Positions 33,659-40,136 of a stretch of DNA of 40,136 nucleotides are shown in pieces. The stretch is from assembly GCF_004794465.1 (NCBI RefSeq), contig NZ_SSDJ01000044.1, positions 1-40,136 of the forward strand. Direction: 5' to 3'. Both the position numbers and the translations under genes were made by a program. The notes beneath the pieces are model-generated. The model searched no databases, was not told where the DNA came from, and saw only the letters and a program-made list of their open reading frames with translations. The stretch is from Microbacterium sp. K24. GTDB taxonomy: Bacteria; Actinomycetota; Actinomycetes; Actinomycetales; Microbacteriaceae. Position 1 is the first letter of the stretch. The number at the start of each line of letters is the position of its first letter.

Positions 33659-34891
33659 ATGGGAACGCGTCGCGGCACCAATCTCCCGCGGATGGGCGAC
33701 TTCAACCAGTCGGTGATACTGGAGGCCATCCGGCGGTCCGGTGAGGGGCTGAGCAGGATCGAGCTCGTCGAGGCGACGGGGCTCTCCGCCCAGACCGTCA
33801 CGAACATCACGCGCCGACTGCTCGATGACGGATTCATCCGGGAGGCGGGGCGGACCATCAACGGTCCGGGCAAACCCCGCGTGACGCTGCGCCTCATCTC
33901 GGAGAGCCGCTTCTCGGTCGGCGTCCATCTCGACCCGGCGGTCATGACCTTCGTGCTCCTCGATCTCTCGGGCACGGTCGTGCGACGCATGGGCGTGCGC
34001 ACGCCGAAGATGGATCCGCGGCAGATCGTCGACGCGATGGCGACCACGATCGAGACGCTCATCTCCGCGGCCGGCGTCGACCGCTCGCTCATCGCCGGCG
34101 TCGGAGTGGCCGCCCCGGGACCGCTCGATGCGGACAAGGGCACCGTGATCGATCCGCCGAAGCTGCTCGGGTGGCATCGGGTGCCCCTGCGCGCCGTGCT
34201 CGCGGAGGCGACCGGCTTCCCCGTCACCCTGGAGAAGGACACGACGGCGGCCGCCGTGGGCGAGCTCTGGACCCGTCCCGGCTCTTCCGACGATTCATTC
34301 GTGTTCGTGTATCTCGGCACCGGGATCGGCGCCGCCCTCGCGAGGGACGGCGACGTCGTGCGCGGCAGCACGCAGAACCTCGGTGAGGTCGGGCATATCG
34401 TGGTCGATCCCGACGGTCCTGCGTGCCTGTGCGGGTCCCGCGGCTGCGTCGAGGTGATGTGCACCCCGCAGGCGATCGTCGAACAGGCCGAGCATGCGGG
34501 GGTCTTCCCGGACGATCGCGAGGTCAACGATGTCGAGGCCGTCGAGGCGCGGTTGACGCGGCTGTGCGAACGCGCCGCCGCGGGGGATGCCCCGGCCGCG
34601 CGGGTCCTGCGGGCGTCGGCCGGCCACCTCGCCGTGCTCACCGCCGTGCTGACGAACATGCTCGATGTGGATCGCGTCGTGCTCGGGGGGCCGTTCTGGT
34701 CGCGTCTCGCGCCCGCGTACCTGAACGAGATCCCCGGTCGCCTGGAGCGGCTGAGCGCCACCCGAGCGGTGAGGACGCTCCCCGTCGCCGGCACCGTCGT
34801 CGGAGTGGACGTCGGTGCGGTGGGCGCCGCCTGCGTCGTGCTGGACTCGGTGCTGACACCTCGCACGACGGATCTGCTCCTGGAGGACTGA
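33659..34891 (+). CDS. ROK-family transcriptional repressor
   Basis: A 410-residue sugar-responsive repressor. An N-terminal winged HTH (about 13-62) is preceded by the GTNLPRMGDFN segment common to ROK repressors. The ROK sugar-kinase-like domain has GTGIGAAL near 220, EVGH with zinc-ligand His246, and the zinc motif CLCGSRGC (Cys256, 258, 263). Asp194 in EKDTTAAAVGE aligns with the catalytic/sugar-binding Asp of ROK kinases. Three in-frame starts exist; ATG 33659 is chosen because GGGGGA lies 10 nt upstream and the family usually begins a few residues before GTNLPR. ATG 33641 is the alternative. It lies 65 bp before the alpha-mannosidase and likely controls it. Confidence 0.87.
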   Translation: MGTRRGTNLPRMGDFNQSVILEAIRRSGEGLSRIELVEATGLSAQTVTNITRRLLDDGFIREAGRTINGPGKPRVTLRLISESRFSVGVHLDPAVMTFVLLDLSGTVVRRMGVRTPKMDPRQIVDAMATTIETLISAAGVDRSLIAGVGVAAPGPLDADKGTVIDPPKLLGWHRVPLRAVLAEATGFPVTLEKDTTAAAVGELWTRPGSSDDSFVFVYLGTGIGAALARDGDVVRGSTQNLGEVGHIVVDPDGPACLCGSRGCVEVMCTPQAIVEQAEHAGVFPDDREVNDVEAVEARLTRLCERAAAGDAPAARVLRASAGHLAVLTAVLTNMLDVDRVVLGGPFWSRLAPAYLNEIPGRLERLSATRAVRTLPVAGTVVGVDVGAVGAACVVLDSVLTPRTTDLLLED

Positions 34892-34899
34892 CCGGCAGC

Positions 34900-34928
34900 T
34901 TGAGGGATAACTCCAATCGATGTACTAT
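34900..34928 (+). promoter_or_regulatory. Promoter of the alpha-mannosidase gene
   Basis: TTGAGG, a 17-nt spacer and TACTAT form the best -35/-10 pair in the window. A start near 34935 would leave a leader of about 22 nt. It begins 9 bp after the ROK stop, so the mannosidase can be transcribed separately from its probable repressor. Confidence 0.7.
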
Positions 34929-34956
34929 CTGGGAGCCCCCAGCGATCGGATCACCG

Positions 34957-37900
34957 ATGCACGACAACTCGTCCCTCGTCGAAGCGCGCCTCCGGCGCTT
35001 CGTGCAGGAGCGCCTCCTCACCGCCGTCTACGCGCGTACCGAGCGATTGACGCTCCGCTCGTGGACCGCGCCGGGCGAGCCCGTCGCCTTCGACGAGGCC
35101 GTGGAGCAATCCTTCGCTCCGTTCGAGGTCGGCACGGCCTGGGGGCGCGCGTGGGGCACGATGTGGCTGCATGTGACCGGGGTCGTCCCGGAGGTCGATG
35201 CCGGTCAGCGCGCCGAGCTGGTGTTCGATCTCGGGTTCAACACGGCCGAGCCGGGCTTCCAGGCCGAGGGCACGGTCTACCGGCCGGACGGGTCGATCGT
35301 GAAGGCTGTGGAGCCGAGGAACGCCTACGTTCCGCTGGACGGCGCCGCCGGGGATCCGATCGATCTCTATCTGGAGGCGGCGGCGAATCCGGATGTCGCC
35401 GAGGGCTGGACCTTCGCTCCGACGCCACTCGGCGAGTGGGACTCCGCGGGCGACGAACCGCGGTACGTGCTCCGTCAGGCGGATGTCGGCGTCCTCGACG
35501 TCACCGTCTGGGAGCTGTTGCAGGACGTGTCGGTGCTGCGCGGACTGATGGGGGCGCTCTCCACCGATTCGCCGCGCCGCGCGGAGATCCTCCGCGCTCT
35601 CGAGCGGATGATCGATGCGACCGACCCGGACGACGTCTCCGGCACGGCCGCCGATGCCAGAGCCGCGCTCGCCGGGGTGCTGTCGCGGCCGGCATCCGCC
35701 TCCGCTCATGCCCTCCACGCGGTCGGACACGCCCACATCGACTCGGCGTGGCTGTGGCCCGTCCGTGAGACGCAGCGCAAGGTCGCGAGGACGTTCTCGA
35801 ACGTGCTGGCCCTGCAGCAGGAAGACCCTGAGTTCTCGTTCGCCGCATCCTCGGCGCAGCAGTACGCGTGGATGAAGATGTTCCAGCCGGAGCTGTTCGA
35901 GCGGATGCGCGCGGCCATCGCGGGGGGGCGCTTCGTGCCGGCCGGAGGGATGTGGGTCGAATCCGACACCAACATGCCGGGCGGTGAGGCCTTGGCGCGG
36001 CAGTTCGTGCGGGGCAAGCGGTTCTTCCTCGAAGAGTTCGGCGTGGAGCCCCTGGACGTCTGGCTGCCTGATTCTTTCGGATACTCCGCCGCGCTGCCGC
36101 AGATCGCGCGCGCGGCGGGATCGCGGTGGATGCTGACGCAGAAGATGTCGTGGAACGAGACGAACGTCATGCCCCACCACACCTTCCTCTGGGATGGCAT
36201 AGACGGCTCGCGGATCTTCACGCACTTTCCCCCGGTCGACACATACAACGCGCAGCTCTCGGGTGAGGAGCTGGCCCGAGCGGAGCGGCAGTACGCCGAG
36301 AAGGGCGCCGCGAACACCTCGCTGGTGCCGTTCGGCTACGGCGACGGCGGCGGCGGGCCCACCAGGGAGATGATCGCCGCCGCGGTGCGATTGCGCTCGC
36401 TCGAGGGGTCGCCCACGGTGAGGCTGTCGACGCCGAAGATCTTCTTCGAAGCGGCCGAGGCGGAGTATCCGGCTCCGCCGGTGTGGACGGGCGAGATGTA
36501 CCTCGAGTTCCACCGGGGGACCTACACGTCGCAATCCCGCACGAAGCGGGGGAACCGGCGCAGCGAGCACGCCCTGCGCGAAGCGGAGTTCTGGGCGACG
36601 GCCGCTGCCCTGCGCGGAGCGCCCTACCCCTACGCAGAGCTCGACGCCGCATGGGAGACCGTGCTGCTGCAGCAGTTCCACGACATCCTCCCCGGAAGCT
36701 CCATCGGATGGGTGCACCGGGAGGCAGAGAGACGCTACGCCGAGGTGCTGGCCTCGACGGAGCAGATCATCGCGGGGGCGCTGGCCGTCGTGGCCGGTTC
36801 GGGAGACACCGAGCTGGTCGCCGACGCCGGGCCCTACGCCCGAGAGGGAACGGCGGCGATGGGGATCTCCGCCGTGCAGGGTCCGGGGACCCCTGCGTCG
36901 GTCGCGCGGACGGCGAGCGGTTTCGTGTTGGAGAACGAGCACCTCACGGTGTCGATCGACGATGCAGGCCTGGTGACGTCACTCGTCACCCGTGCGACCG
37001 GGAGGGATGCGATTGCGGCGGGGGAGCGGGGGAACCTCCTCCAGCTGCATCGTGATACGCCCAGCCGATGGGATGCCTGGGACATCGACGAGCACTACCG
37101 CCGTCACGTCATCGACGTGACGGACGTGGTGTCGATCGACATCGTCCCGCATCCGTCGGCGGCAATCGTCTGCGTGGTCCGTGCGCTGGGGGGCTCACGG
37201 ATCACGCAGGCTCTTCGTCTCGCGTCCGACGGGCGCGCGCTCGACATCGAGACGACGGTCGACTGGCACGAGCGGCAGAAGCTCCTGAAGCTCGCCTTCC
37301 CCCTCGACGTGCACACCGATCGTGCGACGTCGGAGATCCAGTTCGGTCATGTGCACCGTCCGACGCACGTGAACACCTCGTGGGACGCGGCACGATTCGA
37401 GACCGTGGCACATCGATGGGTGCATGTGGGAGAACCCGGCTTCGGCGTCGCCATCGCGAACGACGCGACCTACGGCCACGACATCACGAGGTCGCCGAGT
37501 GCTGCCGGCGGTACGGCGACCACCGTGCGGCTCTCGCTACTGCGCGCGCCGCTGTTCCCCGATCCCGAAGCGGACCAGGGCGAGCACACGTTCACGGTGA
37601 GCGTCCGGCCGGATGCGACCATCGCGGATGCCGTCCGCGAGGGCTACCGGCTGAATCTGCCGGTGCGCCCGGTCTCGGGCTCGGGGCCCGTGGAGCCGCT
37701 GCTCGCCGTGTCCTCCGACGCCGTGGTCGTCGAGGCGGTCAAGCTGGCCGAGGATCGCAGCGGAGACGTGATCGTGCGTCTGTACGAGGCGCACGGCGGG
37801 CGGGCGAAGGCGCAGCTCTCGACCGTCTTCGACGTCGACGCGGTCGTCGAGACCGATCTGCTCGAGCGGGAGATCGATGCATGCGCCGTCCGGGCCGTCG

Positions 37901-37989
37901 AGGGCCGCACCGTCGAACTCGAGCTCCGAGCCTTCCAGCTCGTCACGCTCCGCTTCCGCAATCCCGCGTCGCTCCCCGCCGCAGGCTAG
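34957..37989 (+). CDS. Alpha-mannosidase, GH38 family
   Basis: Retaining alpha-mannosidase of 1010 residues that removes mannose from oligosaccharides. There is no signal peptide or membrane anchor, so it should be cytoplasmic. After an N-terminal beta domain (about 1-250), the GH38 catalytic domain opens with HAVGHAHIDSAWLWP (254-268), whose His258, His260 and Asp262 region forms the zinc site. WLPDSFGYS holds the nucleophile Asp372, and HDILPGSSIGWVHREAERRY near 575 contains another zinc His. The middle domain and C-terminal beta domains follow. The start at ATG 34957 has only a weak ribosome-binding site but follows a good promoter. The oligosaccharide importer that would feed it is not in this window. 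Confidence 0.93.
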   Translation: MHDNSSLVEARLRRFVQERLLTAVYARTERLTLRSWTAPGEPVAFDEAVEQSFAPFEVGTAWGRAWGTMWLHVTGVVPEVDAGQRAELVFDLGFNTAEPGFQAEGTVYRPDGSIVKAVEPRNAYVPLDGAAGDPIDLYLEAAANPDVAEGWTFAPTPLGEWDSAGDEPRYVLRQADVGVLDVTVWELLQDVSVLRGLMGALSTDSPRRAEILRALERMIDATDPDDVSGTAADARAALAGVLSRPASASAHALHAVGHAHIDSAWLWPVRETQRKVARTFSNVLALQQEDPEFSFAASSAQQYAWMKMFQPELFERMRAAIAGGRFVPAGGMWVESDTNMPGGEALARQFVRGKRFFLEEFGVEPLDVWLPDSFGYSAALPQIARAAGSRWMLTQKMSWNETNVMPHHTFLWDGIDGSRIFTHFPPVDTYNAQLSGEELARAERQYAEKGAANTSLVPFGYGDGGGGPTREMIAAAVRLRSLEGSPTVRLSTPKIFFEAAEAEYPAPPVWTGEMYLEFHRGTYTSQSRTKRGNRRSEHALREAEFWATAAALRGAPYPYAELDAAWETVLLQQFHDILPGSSIGWVHREAERRYAEVLASTEQIIAGALAVVAGSGDTELVADAGPYAREGTAAMGISAVQGPGTPASVARTASGFVLENEHLTVSIDDAGLVTSLVTRATGRDAIAAGERGNLLQLHRDTPSRWDAWDIDEHYRRHVIDVTDVVSIDIVPHPSAAIVCVVRALGGSRITQALRLASDGRALDIETTVDWHERQKLLKLAFPLDVHTDRATSEIQFGHVHRPTHVNTSWDAARFETVAHRWVHVGEPGFGVAIANDATYGHDITRSPSAAGGTATTVRLSLLRAPLFPDPEADQGEHTFTVSVRPDATIADAVREGYRLNLPVRPVSGSGPVEPLLAVSSDAVVVEAVKLAEDRSGDVIVRLYEAHGGRAKAQLSTVFDVDAVVETDLLEREIDACAVRAVEGRTVELELRAFQLVTLRFRNPASLPAAG

Positions 37990-38011
37990 GGGTGCACCGA
38001 GCGCTTCCCGC

Positions 38012-38254
38012 TCAACCGGAGAAGCGTCCCCAGGGGATGTCCCGACGGAGCGGCCTGCGCAGCGGACGCTGCGTCCGCTGCCACGCCGACACGACCGGCT
38101 CATCGGCCACGGCATCCGCCGACTCCGAGGCGTACGCATCCGTGATCACGGCGATGAGGGCGGCCAGCTCTTCTTCGTTCGCCGTGCCGCGCGTGATCTC
38201 GATCGTCGGCGGCAGATCGTCCGGCGTCTCGGGAAAGGAGGTCCGGTCGGTCAC
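38012..38254 (-). CDS. accE: Acyl-CoA carboxylase epsilon subunit
   Basis: An 80-residue small subunit that stabilises the alpha-beta carboxylase complex in actinobacteria. It has the usual pattern: a [19 protein letters not shown] core helix region (about 16-35), then a variable stretch and a basic C-terminus, [15 protein letters not shown], ending in WGRFSG. The GTG start at 38254 overlaps the beta-subunit stop in a GTGA. It converges on the alpha-mannosidase with a 22-bp gap and no clear terminator. Confidence 0.85.
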   Translation of the reverse strand: MTDRTSFPETPDDLPPTIEITRGTANEEELAALIAVITDAYASESADAVADEPVVSAWQRTQRPLRRPLRRDIPWGRFSG

Positions 38255-39840
38255 AGCGGGATGTTCCCGTGCTTCTTCGGAGGCAGTTCCGCCCGCTTGC
38301 CCCGCAGGGATCGCAGCGCCTTGGCGATCGAGACGCGGGTGTTCGCCGGCTCGATGATCCCGTCGAGTTCGCCGCGTTCTGCCGCGAGGAACGGCGAGGC
38401 CACATCGTAGGTGTACTCGTTGGCCAGGCGGGTGCGGACGGCCGCGACGTCTTCGCCGGCCTCCTCCGCCTTCTTGATCTCGCCCCGGTAGAGGATGTTG
38501 ACCGCGCCCTGGCCACCCATCACGGCGATCTCGGCGGTGGGCCAGGCGAGGTTGATGTCGGCGCCGAGCTGCTTCGATCCCATGACGATGTAGGCACCGC
38601 CGTAGGCCTTGCGGAGGATGACGGTGACGAGCGGAACGGTCGCCTCGGCGTAGGCGTAGAGCAGTTTGGCTCCACGGCGGATGACGCCTTCCCACTCCTG
38701 ATCGGTTCCGGGCAGATAGCCGGGCACGTCGACGAGGGTGACGATCGGGATCGAGAAGGCGTCGCAGAAGCGCACGAACCGGCTCGCCTTCTCGCCGGCC
38801 TGGATGTTCAGGGTGCCGGCCATCTGAGACGGCTGGTTCGCGATGATGCCGACCGAGCGGCCCTCGATCCGGCCGAACCCGATGACGATGTTCGGAGCGA
38901 ACAGCGGCTGGACCTCGAGGAAGTCGCCCTGGTCGACGATGTGCTCGATCACCGTCTTGATGTCGTAAGGCTGGTTCGCGGAGTCCGGGACGATCGTGTT
39001 CAGCGAGCGATCGGCATCCGTCGTCTCGAACTCGAAGGCGCTCTCGTAGGTCGGCTGCTCCGCCATGTTGTTGTCGGGGAGGAAACCGAGCAGGGTACGG
39101 GCGTAATCGATCGCGTCGTCCTCGTCCTCGGCCAGGTAGTGCGCCACACCGGAGCGGGTGTTGTGGGTGTACGCCCCGCCGAGCTCCTCCATGCCGACGT
39201 CTTCGCCGGTGACGGTCTTGATCACGTCGGGGCCGGTGACGAACATCTGGCTGGTCTTGTCGACCATGATGACGAAGTCGGTGAGAGCGGGCGAGTAGAC
39301 CGCGCCGCCGGCCGCCGGGCCCATGATGATCGAGATCTGCGGGATCACGCCGGAAGCCCGCGTGTTCAGGCGGAAGATCTCGCCGTACTTGCCGAGAGCG
39401 ACGACGCCCTCCTGGATCCGGGCGCCGCCCGAGTCGAGGATGCCGATGCACGGCATGCCGCCGGCGAGGGCGAACTCCATGACCTTGATGATCTTCTCGC
39501 CCGCGACCTCACCGAGCGAGCCGCCGAACGTGGAGAAGTCCTGAGAGTAGACGGCGACCGTGCGGCCGTGGATGGTGCCGACTCCGGTGACGACCGAGTC
39601 GCCGTAGGGGCGCGAGCGGTCCATGCCGAAGGCGGTCGTGCGGTGGCGCACGTATTCGTCGAACTCGACGAAGCTCCCAGGGTCGACGAGGAGTTCGATG
39701 CGCTCGCGGGCGGTCATCTTGCCCTTGGCGTGCTGCTTCTCCTTCGCCTTGACCTCGGCGTCGACGACGGCCTCGGTGTAGCGAGCGCGCAGATCCGCGA
39801 TCTTGCCGGCGGTGGTAAAGAGGTCGGGCTTGTCCGTCAC
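38251..39840 (-). CDS. accD: Acyl-CoA carboxylase beta subunit (carboxyltransferase)
   Basis: Transfers CO2 from carboxybiotin to acetyl-CoA or propionyl-CoA. The 529-residue protein has the two crotonase-like halves of AccD5/PccB-type enzymes. The N-terminal half has [18 protein letters not shown] near 39 and [10 protein letters not shown] near 140, with [13 protein letters not shown] near 173. The C-terminal half has [17 protein letters not shown] near 380 and [14 protein letters not shown] near 420, the oxyanion-hole segments. The start is GTG 39840, since it lies 7 nt after a TAGGGT box and begins the conserved sequence. It ends within the accE start. Propionyl- versus acetyl-CoA preference is not decided here. 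Confidence 0.94.
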   Translation of the reverse strand: MTDKPDLFTTAGKIADLRARYTEAVVDAEVKAKEKQHAKGKMTARERIELLVDPGSFVEFDEYVRHRTTAFGMDRSRPYGDSVVTGVGTIHGRTVAVYSQDFSTFGGSLGEVAGEKIIKVMEFALAGGMPCIGILDSGGARIQEGVVALGKYGEIFRLNTRASGVIPQISIIMGPAAGGAVYSPALTDFVIMVDKTSQMFVTGPDVIKTVTGEDVGMEELGGAYTHNTRSGVAHYLAEDEDDAIDYARTLLGFLPDNNMAEQPTYESAFEFETTDADRSLNTIVPDSANQPYDIKTVIEHIVDQGDFLEVQPLFAPNIVIGFGRIEGRSVGIIANQPSQMAGTLNIQAGEKASRFVRFCDAFSIPIVTLVDVPGYLPGTDQEWEGVIRRGAKLLYAYAEATVPLVTVILRKAYGGAYIVMGSKQLGADINLAWPTAEIAVMGGQGAVNILYRGEIKKAEEAGEDVAAVRTRLANEYTYDVASPFLAAERGELDGIIEPANTRVSIAKALRSLRGKRAELPPKKHGNIPL

Positions 39841-39847
39841 GGATTCC

Positions 39848-39853
39848 ACCCTA
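39848..39853 (-). promoter_or_regulatory. Putative -10 box of the carboxylase beta/epsilon operon (leaderless)
   Basis: On the minus strand TAGGGT is followed by 7 nt and the GTG at 39840. No ribosome-binding site is present in between. Confidence 0.45.
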
Positions 39854-39939
39854 GCGTCGGCCGGTCGCTGTCCGTTGGATGCTCGCCACAACGGGTCGAC
39901 TGATCCTTTGGCGCTCTCCTGAGTGTCGCGGTGCCGAGG

Positions 39940-40136
39940 TCAGTTCTTCGGCGCGTCGGAGGCCGGAGCGATGCCGGAGAGGTCGTGGCCGCCCTGCAGG
40001 TGGTCCGTGCCCTCGCCCCCGGTGAGTTCCGGGTCGGCGCGGTTGCCGCGTCGCGTGGTGACCTCGCCGACCTTCCGCCCGGCCCAGCCGGACACGCGTT
40101 CGGCGATGTTCCAGCCCTGCTGCTCCGCCTGCTCTC
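39940..40136 (-). CDS. Unidentified protein, C-terminal fragment
   Basis: The reading frame enters from the right edge and ends at TGA (39942-39940), leaving about 65 residues. The fragment reads QAEQQGWNIAERVSGWAGRK at its start, then a charged stretch and a Gly/Asp/Pro-rich tail ending APASDAPKN. No catalytic motif or membrane segment is seen. The third codon positions are strongly G/C, as in real genes here, and a stop followed by a 99-bp gap with the accD promoter fits a gene end. I do not recognise the family. Confidence 0.5.
   Translation of the reverse strand, partial: EQAEQQGWNIAERVSGWAGRKVGEVTTRRGNRADPELTGGEGTDHLQGGHDLSGIAPASDAPKN

Noticed and set aside
34423..34956. N-terminal extension of the alpha-mannosidase
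   Set aside because: The upstream open frame is a shadow of the ROK gene, and a strong promoter lies between the two genes at 34900-34928.

Overview
The window is chromosomal DNA from a high-GC actinobacterium, most likely Microbacterium or another Microbacteriaceae. The evidence is the strongly GC-biased third codon positions, an acyl-CoA carboxylase with a small epsilon subunit, a NarL-type two-component system, many start codons placed 6-7 nt after a TANNNT hexamer (leaderless transcripts), and 4-bp start/stop overlaps. Genus assignment is inference. I see no rRNA, tRNA, CRISPR array, insertion sequence, phage gene or replication origin. Coding density is very high and no gap exceeds about 220 bp.

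Layout. (1) 1-10820: the start of an exported protein (minus strand), manC, then a nucleoside uptake and salvage locus: BMP-type lipoprotein, double ATPase, two permeases, cytidine deaminase, thymidine phosphorylase, adenosine deaminase, and a membrane-anchored polysaccharide deacetylase-like protein. (2) 10825-14795, minus: flavin monooxygenase, BASS-family transporter, NAD-dependent epimerase and anchored alpha/beta hydrolase, overlapping or nearly touching. (3) 14893-20305, minus: a mannitol PTS operon holding a free IIB, HPr, enzyme I, EIICB, EIIA and mannitol-1-phosphate dehydrogenase, with the PRD regulator MtlR divergent at 20474-22396. (4) 22406-25202, minus: purine nucleoside phosphorylase, phospho-sugar mutase and a second HPr. 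(5) 25260-29238: an LpdA-like flavoprotein, the biotinylated acyl-CoA carboxylase alpha chain, and Maf. (6) 29262-33441, plus: an RNA methyltransferase of the TrmA/RlmD type, then a NarL response regulator, a histidine kinase and a membrane protein that looks like a degenerate kinase. (7) 33659-37989, plus: a ROK repressor and a GH38 alpha-mannosidase. (8) 38012-39840, minus: acyl-CoA carboxylase epsilon and beta chains, followed by the C-terminal end of an unidentified protein.

How the genes work together. The BMP transporter would import nucleosides; Cdd, DeoA, Add and PNP would deaminate or phosphorolyse them; the phospho-sugar mutase beside PNP may convert the released pentose 1-phosphate. 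The mannitol operon carries its own general PTS proteins. The carboxylase alpha chain and the beta/epsilon pair lie about 9.5 kb apart and should form one complex. From memory, lpdA, deoD, pmmB, add, deoA, cdd, accA3, maf, accE5 and accD5 also lie in one neighbourhood in Mycobacterium tuberculosis, so the backbone looks ancestral, with sugar-use and signalling modules interleaved.

I did not find a clearly new defence or mobile system. The best leads are the recurrent leaderless promoter architecture, the second HPr in a nucleoside operon, the kinase-like third member of the two-component operon, and two redox or RNA enzymes that lack family cysteines.
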